Of a stretch of DNA of 50,110 nucleotides, positions 36,599 to 46,586 are shown one piece after another. The DNA is from Candidatus Wolbachia massiliensis (GTDB lineage Bacteria; Pseudomonadota; Alphaproteobacteria; Rickettsiales; Anaplasmataceae): positions 1,039,989-1,090,098 of the forward strand of contig NZ_CP061738.1 of NCBI RefSeq assembly GCF_014771645.1, written 5' to 3'. Within the stretch, counting starts at the first letter, position 1. Every line of letters starts with the position of its first letter. A model generated the notes under the pieces. That model did no database searches. It was not told the origin of the DNA and saw nothing but the letters and a program-made list of their open reading frames with translations. Both the position numbers and the translations under genes were made by a program.

Positions 36599-37990
36599 TT
36601 ACAAATTCACCATTTCTTCTGGTTTCACTATTCTTTCAAACTGTTCTTCAGTAAGTAGCTCAAGCTTCACTGCCGCTTCTTTTAGAGTGATGTTTTCTTT
36701 GAAAGCAAGTTTCGCTATCTTTGCTGCATTGTCATATCCTATATGCGTGTTTAATATAGTTACCAGCATTAATGACTGATTCAGTAGATTTTTTATCCTT
36801 TCTTCATTTGCCTTAATACCAACTACACATTTTTCTGTGAAATTTAAACTTGCGTCAGCTAAAAGCCCTATAGACTGCAAAATACTGTAAATTATCACTG
36901 GCTTAAACACGTTTAGCTCAAAATGACCACTTGAGCCGCCAATTGTCACGGTAACATGATTCCCCATAACTTGAGCACATACCATAGTTACTGCCTCACA
37001 CTGAGTTGGATTTACTTTACCTGGCATAATCGAAGAACCAGGCTCATTTTCTGGTAATATTATTTCTCCAATTCCACACCTTGGACCAGAACCGAGCAAT
37101 CTTATATCGTTTGCAATTTTCATTAAACTGACTGCTACTGTATTGAGTGCTCCACTTAATTCAACTAAAGCATCATTCGCTGCTAGCGCTTCGAATTTAT
37201 TTTTTGCTGAAGTAAATGGAAGATTGGCGATTTCTGCCACTTCTTTAGCAAAATCTTCAGCAAAGCCTTTTTTAGTATTTAGCCCAGTGCCAACTGCAGT
37301 GCCGCCTTGTGCAAGCTCATACACATTGCTCAGAGTTGATTTTACTCTTTCTATTCCCTTTTTAATTTGAGCTGCATAGCCAGAAAACTCTTGTCCCAGT
37401 GTTAGAGGCGTTGCGTCTTGCAAATGAGTACGTCCTACTTTTATTATATCTTTAAATTCCTGAACCTTGTCGTTCAGCGCCTTGTATAGTACTTCAAGAT
37501 TGGGAATAAGCGAGCAGTTTATTTGTTCTGCTGCTGCTATATGCATTGCTGTTGGGAAAGTGTCATTTGAGGATTGACCGTAATTTACATGATCGTTTGG
37601 ATGCACTGGAGATTTACTGCCTAAATCACCACCTAAAATCTCTATTGCGCGGTTACTGATTACTTCATTCATGTTCATGTTAGTCTGCGTCCCAGATCCA
37701 GTTTGCCAGACAACAAGCGGAAATTCACTATTGAATTTGCCGTCCATTACCTCTTTCGCAGCTGTGCAGCTTGCATTTCCTACTTTTTCATCTATAGCGC
37801 CATGCTTCATATTCACACGTGCTGCTGCAAGTTTTACTATTGCTAATGCCTTAATTAAAGACTTCGGCATTTTTTCCGTACCAATTTTGAAATTCTCCAA
37901 AGAACGCTGAGTTTGCGCTCCCCAATAATGTTCACTTGGTACTTGTATTTCCCCTAAACTATCTGATTCTATCCTAATTTTTTTATCCAT
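36599..37990 (-). CDS. fumC: Class II fumarate hydratase
   Basis: A 463-residue TCA-cycle enzyme (fumarate to malate). Segments include [72 protein letters not shown] and the family signature [15 protein letters not shown] near residue 315. An in-frame start lies 14 codons upstream, but ATG 37990 has GAAGAGGAAAAT before it and fits the family start. Class II fumarase needs no iron-sulfur cluster. It stands alone on the minus strand, convergent with the STAND gene. Confidence 0.96.
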   Translation of the reverse strand: MDKKIRIESDSLGEIQVPSEHYWGAQTQRSLENFKIGTEKMPKSLIKALAIVKLAAARVNMKHGAIDEKVGNASCTAAKEVMDGKFNSEFPLVVWQTGSGTQTNMNMNEVISNRAIEILGGDLGSKSPVHPNDHVNYGQSSNDTFPTAMHIAAAEQINCSLIPNLEVLYKALNDKVQEFKDIIKVGRTHLQDATPLTLGQEFSGYAAQIKKGIERVKSTLSNVYELAQGGTAVGTGLNTKKGFAEDFAKEVAEIANLPFTSAKNKFEALAANDALVELSGALNTVAVSLMKIANDIRLLGSGPRCGIGEIILPENEPGSSIMPGKVNPTQCEAVTMVCAQVMGNHVTVTIGGSSGHFELNVFKPVIIYSILQSIGLLADASLNFTEKCVVGIKANEERIKNLLNQSLMLVTILNTHIGYDNAAKIAKLAFKENITLKEAAVKLELLTEEQFERIVKPEEMVNL

Positions 37991-38101
37991 ATTTTCCTCT
38001 TCGATGCCATACAAACTGAAATCCAGTTTCACTATATAATTTTTTCATGCCCACTTCCTGTTAATTAAATCATACTAAATTTCAGCCGTCATTAAAAACG
38101 A

Positions 38102-38668
38102 AAAGATTACTTGACAAACCTCTCCAATCCTCTTATCATACCAGTGAAGCTATTTATTTATCTTCAGTCTGTGCAGATAAAACGACAAAAAAACTTAGTA
38201 TATCTGGCGTGTCATTGTTTAATTTTTTGCACTATGTGCACCTTATGTCTTTATAAAATTTTTAGGTTTTTACCTAATATGAGCTAAAATGCGCTTTAAA
38301 AGCGTTACAAGACATTAAAAAACGCCAACTTATAAAATAGATAGTAAGTAATTTAGCTATCGGGGTTTTATTTGCCTTTTTCTCTGCTTAGTAAATTTCT
38401 TAAATGTTAAAGGCAAAAGGAACCCCGTAGTGCTAGTTTTACTCTCTATTCTGTAAATTGGCGCTAATAATAATGTGCTGACGCTTGATTTAAGCGCGAT
38501 TTGGCTGAATGTAGAAAAAATTTAAAAGACACGCAACCCCGATAATTTTATATAATCCGCCAAAGGATACCTTAACTTTTTTACTGAATTTGGTCATGAA
38601 ATCTGCAGATCAAAGACAAATCTCACTATCATAATAATGGAGTGGGAGAGGTTTGTCAAGTAATCTTT
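38102..38668. repeat. Head-to-head repeat composite with perfect 24-bp inverted ends
   Basis: The left end (38102-38125) starts AAAGATTACTTGACAAACCT. The right end (38645-38668) is its exact reverse complement over 24 bp. The left half is the family-B block of 1881-2160; the right half is the family-A block of 13540-13753 and 24040-24280. They meet at a shortened ~40-bp core near 38390-38420. The 567-bp unit has no ORF and looks like a MITE or two solo ends. Confidence 0.75.
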
Positions 38669-38702
38669 ACAAGAAATCTATTTTCTTTCCATAAGAAAAG
38701 AG

Positions 38703-38731
38703 TTGACAAATTATATTATTTATATAATAAT
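38703..38731 (+). promoter_or_regulatory. Promoter candidate for the 38766 gene
   Basis: TTGACA at 38703-38708 is followed by an AT-rich stretch with AATAAT at 17-bp spacing (TATAAT is also present, but only 14 bp away). It sits just past the repeat composite and about 40 bp ahead of the ATG. Confidence 0.5.
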
Positions 38732-38765
38732 TAAGTAAATTTATTATTAATTTAAGGAGTAAAAT

Positions 38766-39398
38766 ATGTGGGAAAACATAAAAAAATTTTTTAAGTGGAT
38801 TGCTGACCACACAGGAATCTCATGGATTTTAGGAAAAATTTCATCAGGTTGGAAAAGTTGCTGGTCTAGTAGTCAAGAGGATGGTTTTGTTAAAGAACAA
38901 AAAGTACTTGAGCAACCGGCTAATGGTAAACAGTCTCAGGAACCTGTTATTGCTGGCATTCAAGAAGAAGAAGGTAAGCTGGTACTGTTTGTAGAGAGTA
39001 ATAATATATCTAAAATTTTTGGTGGTAGTGTAGGCCTGAAAGGTAACACTGGTCTTAATACTACTGAAATTAAGGATAAGTTAAAATACCGTGTATATAT
39101 CAGGTGTGATGAAAAGGTATTCAAAGTTACTTTTAGTGAACTTATTGACGTTAACAGCAGAGGTGCATTTTTGAGTATAGAGTCAGTAGCACCTCAAGAT
39201 GGTCAAGCTTCATCTAGTGAGCTGGAAGGAATGAAAAACATGTTAGGCTTAAGTGAGAAGCAAGCAGTTATTGCAGTAACTCAAATCTCTAAAGATCCGA
39301 TTACAGTTCCTAAAACTGTTGAAAATGGTAACACACCAAATCCAAAAACTAATAATCCACAAGCGCAACAACACACTGGTCCATCTGTTCAACACTAA
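38766..39398 (+). CDS. Hypothetical protein, unrecognised
   Basis: A 210-residue protein I cannot place in a family. It starts with an amphipathic, Trp-rich segment (MWENIKKFFKWIADHTGISW, then ILGKISSGWKSCW) with no clear signal peptide. A central ~110-residue domain (KLVLFVESNNISKIFGG to AFLSIESVAPQDG) looks like beta-rich folded protein, and a Pro/Asn/Gln-rich tail follows (NTPNPKTNNPQAQQH). The ribosome site AAGGAG is well spaced, a promoter candidate lies upstream, and a strong terminator follows, so it is probably an expressed single-gene unit. The amphipathic N-terminus could bind membrane; this is only an inference. Confidence 0.7.
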   Translation: MWENIKKFFKWIADHTGISWILGKISSGWKSCWSSSQEDGFVKEQKVLEQPANGKQSQEPVIAGIQEEEGKLVLFVESNNISKIFGGSVGLKGNTGLNTTEIKDKLKYRVYIRCDEKVFKVTFSELIDVNSRGAFLSIESVAPQDGQASSSELEGMKNMLGLSEKQAVIAVTQISKDPITVPKTVENGNTPNPKTNNPQAQQHTGPSVQH

Positions 39399-39423
39399 TT
39401 TTGTAGCAAACCCTTTAAAAAGA

Positions 39424-39450
39424 AGCACCTTTTTAGGTGCTCCTTTTTTT
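39424..39450 (+). terminator. Rho-independent terminator
   Basis: AGCACCT (39424-39430) pairs with AGGTGCT (39435-39441) around a TTTT loop. CC and a seven-base T run (39444-39450) follow. It ends the 38766 transcript ahead of rmuC. Confidence 0.85.
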
Positions 39451-39508
39451 CTTTCCTATATAAATAAAAATTGGATAGCATTATGAGTACGATTTTTTTT
39501 GTATTCTA

Positions 39509-40852
39509 ATGCTTTTCAATTCTATAGCTCTAGGCCTCTCTTTATTATTATTTTCCTACATTATCGTAAGAACGAACAAGAAACTTAGTGAAGAGAAAAT
39601 AAAATCAGTAAATCTTGAGAGTAACTTGCATAGATTGGAGCAGGAGCTTCAAGAGGCAAAACAAACTTTACTTAGTAAGGATGAAGAAATAGTAAATTTA
39701 AAAGTGAGCAGTGCAGAGCTTGAAGTAACTCTGCAAAAAGAACGTGAGGAAAAGAAAAAAGAAATAGAACTATTATCAAAAGCAGAGGAGAGGCTAACAA
39801 ACACTTTTAAAGCACTCTCTCTTGATGCTTTGCAGGCAAACAATGATAATTTCCTGCACTTAGCAAAAGAAGTAATTGATAGTAAATTGAAAGAGACAGA
39901 AAGTGATTTTAAAAAAAGACAAGCAACGATCAACGAAGTTGTAACTCCAATAAAAGAAAAATTAGAAAAATTTGATAGTGAAATACGCGAGCTGGAAAAA
40001 GAAAGAGTGGGAGCTTACGAAGGTTTAAAAGAGCAAATCGGAGCATTAATGAATCAAACTTCTAGCCTGGCTAATGCTTTGAGAAAACCACACATTAGAG
40101 GAAAATGGGGTGAAATGCAGTTGAAAAGAGTGGTAGAAATGGCGGGAATGATTGAATATTGTGATTTTTTTACCCAGCCATCAGTGATTGATAAAAATGA
40201 GGATAATCTATTGCGCCCTGATTTAATAATCAAAATGCCATCTGGAAAGCAAATAATAATAGATGCTAAAGTGCCACTCGATTCTTACCTTGATGCTATC
40301 TCACAAAATGATTTGCAAATGCAAAAAGAAAAATTAAAAGATCATTCCTTAGCAATAAAAAAACATATAAATGATCTAGGCAAAAAAGAGTATTGGAATC
40401 AGTTTGAAAATACTCCAGAACTTGTGGTACTTTTTCTCACAGGAGAAGGGGTTTTCAGCGCAGCACTAGAATATGAGCCAGCTTTAATAGAAATTGGAGT
40501 GGAAAAAAAAGTGATTATTGCAACACCGATCACTTTGATTGCATTACTAAGAGCAATAGCATATGGGTGGAAGCAAGAAATGATAGCCGAAAGTGCAAAA
40601 AAAATCAGTGAACTAGGCCATATTCTGTATGAACGGATCTGTACAATGGGCGAAAATTTTGATAACCTGCGCAGGAGCTTGAAAAGTGCTGTTGATCACT
40701 ATAACAAAACCGCTGGTTCACTTGAAGCAAGGGTATTTCCTGCTGCTCGAGAATTCAATAAGCTTGGTATACATACAAAAAATAAAGAATTGGGTGTTGT
40801 AAAGGAACTAGAATCTTTACCACGCAGTTTACACATTGAGGAACTGAAATAG
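39509..40852 (+). CDS. rmuC: DNA recombination protein RmuC
   Basis: A 447-residue RmuC family protein. An N-terminal membrane segment ([15 protein letters not shown]) is followed by a long coiled coil (residues ~25-190). The restriction-endonuclease-like core comes next: [18 protein letters not shown], then [20 protein letters not shown] with D and D-x-K, and [17 protein letters not shown]. RmuC limits inversions at short inverted repeats in E. coli (family knowledge), of interest in a repeat-rich genome. Transcribed alone after the terminator at 39450. Confidence 0.93.
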   Translation: MLFNSIALGLSLLLFSYIIVRTNKKLSEEKIKSVNLESNLHRLEQELQEAKQTLLSKDEEIVNLKVSSAELEVTLQKEREEKKKEIELLSKAEERLTNTFKALSLDALQANNDNFLHLAKEVIDSKLKETESDFKKRQATINEVVTPIKEKLEKFDSEIRELEKERVGAYEGLKEQIGALMNQTSSLANALRKPHIRGKWGEMQLKRVVEMAGMIEYCDFFTQPSVIDKNEDNLLRPDLIIKMPSGKQIIIDAKVPLDSYLDAISQNDLQMQKEKLKDHSLAIKKHINDLGKKEYWNQFENTPELVVLFLTGEGVFSAALEYEPALIEIGVEKKVIIATPITLIALLRAIAYGWKQEMIAESAKKISELGHILYERICTMGENFDNLRRSLKSAVDHYNKTAGSLEARVFPAAREFNKLGIHTKNKELGVVKELESLPRSLHIEELK

Positions 40853-41053
40853 GCCATTATATTCTTTCATATAAACCTGCTACTATTTTTCGTGTCAACT
40901 TGAAGCATATTCCTTAACCTCGCTAGCAGAAAGACCAGTACATTTGGTCACTATAATGCATCCCATAAATTAGACTAAAAAAATAGGTTAATTCGAGTTG
41001 ACCTTACCCTAACTTTAAATAATGTTTTTTATTATCTTGTACCATAAAAAACA

Positions 41054-42250
41054 TCAGCCCCTTGAATGCTTTTCAGTATACTTGAGTAAGCTGTATATAA
41101 GGACTGCAATTGTAGAGCATGTAACTGTTAACAGTAGATTTGATAAAACACCGTAGGAGAAAAATTCTCCTACTATATATACTCCAATAGCTCCGAACAT
41201 CATATTGCAGAATGAGAGGATCGCACTACCAAGCCCTATACTCTTAGTTGTTTCTAACGCAGAGGTTACATTGTTGCTTATTACTAATGCAAGACCTATA
41301 TTATTTGGAACCCAGAACATTATTAGGGTGGATACACTCAATTTATCTACGAGGTAAAGATATACCAAAGAGCAGTCAGATATTATTGGCAATACCAAAC
41401 CTATTATCAACATCTTGCTAATTCCTACTTTTGGCACACACCTTCTATTAATTAAGGTTCCAATTATATAAAATATAACTATGATTGATATGAGATAACC
41501 GAAATACTGTACTTTAACACCTAAAGACTCAAATATAAAAGGGTAATTAGCAATATATGCCCAGACCCACATGAAGGTTAATCCATGGATTACTGAAAAT
41601 CCAAGGAAACGATAGTTTTTAAATATTAATATATATTGTTTAGGAATGTTAATCATTACATTAGTTATGCTGGCTTCATTTTTATTTACAGTGAGCGTTT
41701 CTTGTAATTTGAAGTAAATAAAAGCAAGCATAATAATTGCTGCCAGTGATACAATAAAGAACAAAAATCTCCAACTATACCCATGTGAAATTATATAACT
41801 ACCCACTACTGGAGCTATCCCAGGTGAAAGCGCTACTACCATATTCAACTTTGAAATTACTCTCGAATACTCATTACCTGAGTACATATCCCTTATTGCT
41901 GCATACCCAACAACACCTGCAACACCAGCTCCCATTCCTTGTATAAAGCGAATTAGTATCAAAAGTACAATATTATCAGTCATGTAACATATAACACTTG
42001 CAAAGGCAAAAATTGTCATACCAATCAGCATTATTGGACGTCTACCATAACAATCTGACAATGGACCATAAATTAACCCGGATATTGCGAACCCAATCAA
42101 ATTTAAGCTAATTGTAAGTTGTACTACATTGCCTCCTACTTTAAAATAATTGGCAATGCTCGGTAGTGCAACTGAGTATAAGTCAGTTGCCATATCAACA
42201 ATTGCTACAGACAATATCATGATAAGAGAGATAATATTTTGTATTGTCAC
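41054..42250 (-). CDS. MFS transporter, Bcr/CflA-like
   Basis: A 398-residue major facilitator with about 12 membrane helices. The loop 2-3 motif GPLSDCYGRRPIMLIG and the motif LSPGIAPVVGSYI in helix 5 point to the DHA1 drug:H+ antiporter group (Bcr/CflA), as does MATDLYSVALPSIANYF near the N-terminus. The substrate is unknown; in Wolbachia such proteins may export metabolites. Length and start are normal. It is alone on the minus strand. Confidence 0.88.
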   Translation of the reverse strand: MTIQNIISLIMILSVAIVDMATDLYSVALPSIANYFKVGGNVVQLTISLNLIGFAISGLIYGPLSDCYGRRPIMLIGMTIFAFASVICYMTDNIVLLILIRFIQGMGAGVAGVVGYAAIRDMYSGNEYSRVISKLNMVVALSPGIAPVVGSYIISHGYSWRFLFFIVSLAAIIMLAFIYFKLQETLTVNKNEASITNVMINIPKQYILIFKNYRFLGFSVIHGLTFMWVWAYIANYPFIFESLGVKVQYFGYLISIIVIFYIIGTLINRRCVPKVGISKMLIIGLVLPIISDCSLVYLYLVDKLSVSTLIMFWVPNNIGLALVISNNVTSALETTKSIGLGSAILSFCNMMFGAIGVYIVGEFFSYGVLSNLLLTVTCSTIAVLIYSLLKYTEKHSRG

Positions 42251-42426
42251 TTAATGATTCGCTAAGTTATAGAAGTTTTATTATAATAAATTTTCTTTAA
42301 TTAGTACATTGATTTATAAACTCAAAGCAGCTATGTAGTCAAGTTTTATCTAAGCTTAGCAAAAGCACCTAAGCTGGAAAATAAGATAGAAATAATGGCT
42401 GTATAAATATATATATTTAATGTTTA

Positions 42427-42704
42427 TTACAGTAGATCCAATGGTGTCTTATCGTAGACATCTTTTCTGTATCCTACTGAAGTAGGAATTATCTTATGTT
42501 CTGCAATGCTTATGCGATACGGCAGTTACTGGTTCTTAGGCTTCTATATCCTTTCAATTTACCACTTAACGGTTTACCAACCTTGAATGGATTAGCTGCA
42601 ATTTTATTTTCTATGATTTCTTTAATTTTTTTTCTTATTTGTGGTGATAAGGGAAGAAAATCTCCCTTAAGAATTTTTTTTGGGTAGTCAACATCATACT
42701 TCAC
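42427..42704 (-). pseudogene. RelE/ParE-type toxin, frameshifted
   Basis: The first frame (64 codons) has toxin text: PLSPQIRKKIKEIIENKIAA, KPLSGKLKGYRSLRTSNCRI, then a stop. In the next frame the C-terminal half continues, YRISIAEHKIIPTSVGYRKD then VYDKTPLDLL, ending at 42427. A one- or two-base indel near the TSNCRI codons explains the break, so the toxin is probably dead. It lies 15 bp after its antitoxin. The intact paralogue is at 43049. Confidence 0.8.
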
Positions 42705-42719
42705 AATTTATGGTCTTGC

Positions 42720-42956
42720 TTATGCAGATAGTAGTTTATCCCAGTCTACATCCTCATTTTTAACCATCTCTGCGTCAGGAGAACCAGTCTCTTTGATAAT
42801 TCTAGAAAGTGCAATATTTTCAATTTCACACTCAATTCCATCTATGACTAACCTTTTTGCTAGTTTTTCAATGGATTCTTTATTGAATGCAGCTAGCTGG
42901 GTGAGATTATGTAGAGTTTTCGAATTAAGGGTTACAACAATTTTTGAATCTGCCAT
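42720..42956 (-). CDS. Antitoxin of the frameshifted RelE/ParE module
   Basis: A 78-residue protein. The N-terminal MADSKIVVTLNSKTLHNLTQ fits a ribbon-helix-helix-type DNA-binding and dimerisation start, and the acidic C-terminal tail (AEMVKNEDVDWDKLLSA) fits toxin neutralisation. A TTG start 12 bp upstream is possible, but ATG 42956 aligns with the paralogue [11 protein letters not shown]. It is expressed from the promoter at 42986-43014. Since its toxin is broken, it may survive by cross-neutralising or regulating the sister module. Confidence 0.8.
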   Translation of the reverse strand: MADSKIVVTLNSKTLHNLTQLAAFNKESIEKLAKRLVIDGIECEIENIALSRIIKETGSPDAEMVKNEDVDWDKLLSA

Positions 42957-42985
42957 AAATTTTACCAAAGTTTACTACTACAGTT

Positions 42986-43014
42986 AGTATACAGCATTTT
43001 TTTTAATTTTTCAA
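42986..43014 (-). promoter_or_regulatory. Promoter of toxin-antitoxin module 1
   Basis: On the minus strand TTGAAA (43009-43014), a 17-bp spacer and TATACT (42986-42991). The same arrangement and neighbouring bases recur before module 2. GTATAC inside the -10 region is a palindrome that may serve as operator. Confidence 0.6.
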
Positions 43015-43048
43015 TAAAGAAAGGAAAGATGGCTGTATAGAAATACAT

Positions 43049-43360
43049 TTAATGTTTTAGTAAATCTAGTATTGCTTGATTATAAATGATGTCCCTGTGT
43101 CCTATTGAAACAATAGTTACTATACGTTTTGCAATATTTATACGGTAGACAATACGATAATCATCAGCAACTTTTACTCTTCTATGTCCCTTCAACCTAT
43201 TGCGTAACAATACACCATTACCAATAGGATCAGTTTCAAGATACTCTTTTATTGCATCTTTAATACTTAGCTTTATGTCTTCTGGTAAGGAAGGTAGATT
43301 TCTCTTAAGAACATGCTTGAGATATTTAATAGTATACCGCTTATTTCCAGATGTCTTCAC
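43049..43360 (-). CDS. RelE/ParE-family toxin
   Basis: A 103-residue toxin with the family plan: KYLKHVLKRNLPSLPEDIKL helices, then the beta-sheet core LLRNRLKGHRRVKVADDYRI, VYRINIAKRIVTIVSIGHRD and the C-terminal IIYNQAILDLLKH. RelE members cleave mRNA at the ribosome and ParE members inhibit gyrase; sequence alone does not separate them here. The ORF overlaps its antitoxin by 20 bp, giving coupled translation. Intact, so the module may be functional. Confidence 0.85.
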   Translation of the reverse strand: MKTSGNKRYTIKYLKHVLKRNLPSLPEDIKLSIKDAIKEYLETDPIGNGVLLRNRLKGHRRVKVADDYRIVYRINIAKRIVTIVSIGHRDIIYNQAILDLLKH

Positions 43361-43562
43361 TATCCTCTATTTCTTCTGCGTCATCGGCACTTAATTCCCT
43401 AATAATTTTAGAGAACGCAATGTCTTCTGCTTCGAGTTCAATTGCTTCTTTGACTAGCTTCTCTGTTAATTTCTGAACAGACTGCTTGGTGGCTCTAGCT
43501 AGTTCGATAAGGTGTTGCGAAGTTTCTGGATTAAATGTTACATTAACCCTTGAGTTTGCCAT
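43341..43562 (-). CDS. Antitoxin of the intact RelE/ParE module
   Basis: A 73-residue antitoxin: N-terminal [20 protein letters not shown] (ribbon-helix-helix-like), central helix [20 protein letters not shown], acidic tail ([16 protein letters not shown]). It overlaps the toxin start by 20 bp and shares design, promoter and leader with the antitoxin at 42720, so the two modules are a tandem duplication. Confidence 0.85.
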   Translation of the reverse strand: MANSRVNVTFNPETSQHLIELARATKQSVQKLTEKLVKEAIELEAEDIAFSKIIRELSADDAEEIEDSEDIWK

Positions 43563-43591
43563 AAATTTTACAAAAGTCTACCACTTCAGCC

Positions 43592-43620
43592 AGTATACAG
43601 CATTTTTTTTAATTTTTCAA
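43592..43620 (-). promoter_or_regulatory. Promoter of toxin-antitoxin module 2
   Basis: On the minus strand TTGAAA (43615-43620), a 17-bp spacer and TATACT (43592-43597), the same as module 1. The leader to the ATG is also conserved. It is divergent from ubiE. Confidence 0.6.
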
Positions 43621-43736
43621 TAAAAAGATGCGGTTTTCAGTATTTTACTGATACATTGAGAGTTTTAAATGTACTTGACTTAATTTATGATAAAATGACT
43701 TATGTAATAGGTCTCTTGTATAACCAATTTAAGGGC

Positions 43737-44435
43737 ATGGATAAATCACAATTAGTTAAAGAGGTATTTGACTCTGTGGCAAGTCGCTACGACGTCATGA
43801 ACGATATAATGAGTCTTGGAATGCACAGACTGTGGAAAGATAAAATGGTAAATAGTGTACACTTTATAAAAAACTCTAAGGTCTTGGATATTGCTGGAGG
43901 AACCGGAGATATAGCTATAAGAATAGTGAGAAAAGAACCAAGTGTTAAAGTTACAGTGTGTGATATAAATCAAAACATGCTGCATAAAGGACGCGATAAA
44001 GCTATAAATTTAAACAAAATCGATTTTAATTGGGTATGTGCGAATGCAGAAAGTTTACCATTTAAAGATTCTGAATTTGATTATTGCACAATAGCTTTTG
44101 GCATTCGAAACGTTTCTGACCGCAAAAAGACTTTAAATGAGGCATATAGAGTATTAAAGCCAAATGGGAAATTTGTCTGCTTGGAATTTGCCCCTATGCA
44201 CTATCAAAATGAGATATTTACCAAACTTTATGACTTATATTCATTTAAAGTAATTCCTAAAATTGGCAGCATAGTTGCTAAAGACAAAAGTTCTTATGAA
44301 TATTTAGTGAAGAGCATTAGGGAATTTCCAACTCAGGATGATTTTAAAATGGAAATTGAAGAAGTAGGCTTTAAGAACGTTGAATTTCACAATATAAGCT
44401 ATGGAATAGTCGCATTACACATGGGAACAAAATGA
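43737..44435 (+). CDS. ubiE: Ubiquinone biosynthesis C-methyltransferase UbiE
   Basis: A SAM-dependent methyltransferase of the ubiquinone pathway. Motifs: [20 protein letters not shown], the SAM-binding [35 protein letters not shown] and [15 protein letters not shown]. From ATG 43737 it has 232 residues. In-frame starts at 43695 (ATG) and 43656 (TTG) would add 14 or 27 residues, and none has a clear ribosome site, so the start is uncertain. Its stop overlaps the ftsW start (ATGA), showing coupling. Confidence 0.93.
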   Translation: MDKSQLVKEVFDSVASRYDVMNDIMSLGMHRLWKDKMVNSVHFIKNSKVLDIAGGTGDIAIRIVRKEPSVKVTVCDINQNMLHKGRDKAINLNKIDFNWVCANAESLPFKDSEFDYCTIAFGIRNVSDRKKTLNEAYRVLKPNGKFVCLEFAPMHYQNEIFTKLYDLYSFKVIPKIGSIVAKDKSSYEYLVKSIREFPTQDDFKMEIEEVGFKNVEFHNISYGIVALHMGTK

Positions 44436-45583
44436 ATATCAAACTTTGGTATAGAACATTTGATTATTATCTCATCCTTCCAGTACTTTTTTTATTAACT
44501 ACGAGCTTCGTTCTTGTTTATTCAGCAAGCCCTGTAATTGCGCAGCGTCTTTCTTTATCACAAGATTATTTTATACGGCGTCATACAATCTATATAGTTC
44601 TGTCACTGATTACCTTAGTAACATTTTCTTTTCTCAATACAAAAGCCATACTCAACCTCTCATTTGCATATTTTACTTTATTTACTATTCTAATGGCAGT
44701 TGTGATAATGCTTGGTATAGAAGCAAAAGGTGCAAAACGATGGTTACATATTGCCAAAATTTCAATTCAACCATCTGAATTTATGAGACCGTTTTTTTCT
44801 GTTGTGGTAGCTAGTATCCTAGCGAGTGGAATGAAGTTTAAAATGCACATATCAATTATAATATTCCTATTGGTCTTTACATTGTTACTTTTGCAGCCTG
44901 ATTTTAGTATGTCTATGCTTTTAACATATTCTTTCATTGGCCAAATGTTTGCTGTTTGCATACCACTTTTATACTTTTTATGTATAGCAGGAATAGTCAC
45001 AACTGGGGTCACGGCAGCTTACTTATGTTTTCCACACATAAAAGAAAGAATTTACAATTTTCTCTTTTTTGTGCAGCGCAATAACTTTCAAGTCACAAAA
45101 TCACTAGAAGCATTCAAAAGAGGTCAATTAACTGGAGTTGGGCCTGGTGAAGGTAATGTGAAAATTTTTCTTCCTGATTGTCATACAGATTTTGTATTTT
45201 CTGTTTTAGCAGAGGAATTTGGTTTGATTATGTGCTTAGCCACATTGATACTGTTTGGCATCATTTCTGCGCGCTTGCTTTACATTGTATACAGGGAAAA
45301 TGAATTATTTAATATGCTGGCAATTTTTGGTATCTCAATTCAATTTATCACGCAATTCATAATAAACATAGGAGTAACATTAAATGTTTTTCCAACCACT
45401 GGCATAACTTTGCCATTACTTAGCTATGGTGGCTCTTCCCTTTTATCTTCAAGTATTGCACTTGGTATAATACTGTCTTTTAGCAGGAACCAAACTATTG
45501 CATTAAATTTTCGTGAGCGTATTATGCTTGCACCATGTTCAGGCTTTGAAACTGCTCACAACTGTAGAAATATTAGATTCTGA
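44432..45583 (+). CDS. ftsW: Peptidoglycan glycosyltransferase/division protein FtsW (SEDS family)
   Basis: A 383-residue membrane protein with about 10 helices. SEDS motifs: [77 protein letters not shown] and [20 protein letters not shown]. These fit FtsW better than RodA, though the two are close. Wolbachia has a minimal lipid II pathway and no full wall, so a division-linked role is likely. The ATG overlaps the ubiE stop by 4 bp. Confidence 0.92.
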   Translation: MNIKLWYRTFDYYLILPVLFLLTTSFVLVYSASPVIAQRLSLSQDYFIRRHTIYIVLSLITLVTFSFLNTKAILNLSFAYFTLFTILMAVVIMLGIEAKGAKRWLHIAKISIQPSEFMRPFFSVVVASILASGMKFKMHISIIIFLLVFTLLLLQPDFSMSMLLTYSFIGQMFAVCIPLLYFLCIAGIVTTGVTAAYLCFPHIKERIYNFLFFVQRNNFQVTKSLEAFKRGQLTGVGPGEGNVKIFLPDCHTDFVFSVLAEEFGLIMCLATLILFGIISARLLYIVYRENELFNMLAIFGISIQFITQFIINIGVTLNVFPTTGITLPLLSYGGSSLLSSSIALGIILSFSRNQTIALNFRERIMLAPCSGFETAHNCRNIRF

Positions 45584-45602
45584 ATGTGCTATAAATAATC
45601 GA

Positions 45603-46517
45603 ATGACACAAAGTATCAGAACCATACTAGTAAAAGACAACAACGTTAGGTTGGATAGATATATTAGAAGAATTTTTCCTGATCTTAAGCAATCTGTGAT
45701 TGAAAAATCTTTAAGGAAGGGATTAATCACAGTTGATGATCGCAAGGCTAAATCCAGCGACAGGGTAAATTCTGGGCAAACTATAGTGGTAAAACATTTA
45801 GATTATATTAAAAACACTAATTCCGACCATAAACATAGCGAAAAGCTAGTAAATCTACTAAAGGACAACATATTATATGAAGATGAATATATACTAGCTA
45901 TAAACAAACCTGCAGGAGTAATTGTTCAAGGTGGTGTAAAGGTAAAAATTAGTATTAGTGATCTGCTTGATCAAATAAGAGATGGAGAAACATTTAAGAT
46001 TGTCCATAGATTAGATAGGGATACAAGTGGAGTGATAATATTCGCACGTAATGCTAATGTTGCAAGATATCTCATGGAAGAGTTTAAAGAACGGAGAATA
46101 AAAAAGACTTATTTAGCATTAACTTCTGGCATACCGGACAAAAATAGTGGAATAATAGACTATCCATTGGTAAAGAAATACGTTTCAGGTCAAGAAAAAG
46201 TGGTCATTGATGAAAACTCACCTCAGAATGCCACTACGCATTTTTCGATTATAGTAAGTCTAGAACGCAATGTTGCTTATTTAAAATTACAACCAATCAC
46301 TGGCAGAACTCACCAACTAAGGGCACATTTAGCCCATATAAATTGCCCTATTCTTGGTGACGGTAAATATGGTGGTAGAAAAGCTTTTGTTGACGGGGTA
46401 GTAAATAAAATCCATCTTCATTCGTATTCTTTATCTTTAAAGCTGCCTAATAATAAAGCAATCACCATTACTGCTCCTCTTCCTGAGCACATTCAAAAGT
46501 CCATTGAAATACTATGA
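45603..46517 (+). CDS. RluC/RluD-type 23S rRNA pseudouridine synthase
   Basis: A 304-residue RluA-family enzyme. An N-terminal S4-like RNA-binding region (VRLDRYIRRIFPDLKQSVIE, then SLRKGLITVDDRKAKSSDRV) precedes the synthase core with the catalytic Asp in IVHRLDRDTSGVIIFARN and the motifs YEDEYILAINKPAGVIVQGG and PITGRTHQLRAHLAHINCPI. Longer in-frame reading reaches back into ftsW, but ATG 45603, 20 bp after the ftsW stop, is the natural start. RluC or RluD specificity cannot be fixed from sequence alone. Confidence 0.9.
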   Translation: MTQSIRTILVKDNNVRLDRYIRRIFPDLKQSVIEKSLRKGLITVDDRKAKSSDRVNSGQTIVVKHLDYIKNTNSDHKHSEKLVNLLKDNILYEDEYILAINKPAGVIVQGGVKVKISISDLLDQIRDGETFKIVHRLDRDTSGVIIFARNANVARYLMEEFKERRIKKTYLALTSGIPDKNSGIIDYPLVKKYVSGQEKVVIDENSPQNATTHFSIIVSLERNVAYLKLQPITGRTHQLRAHLAHINCPILGDGKYGGRKAFVDGVVNKIHLHSYSLSLKLPNNKAITITAPLPEHIQKSIEIL

Positions 46518-46586
46518 AACTCGCTTTTTGAATTCTATTTGTGTAACATTGTTGAAATTCCTGATGTATCAGACAATAGAGACCTA

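Noticed and set aside
45513-45602. Longer pseudouridine synthase overlapping ftsW
   Set aside because: The first 30 residues overlap ftsW in another frame and do not match the family; ATG 45603 fits better.
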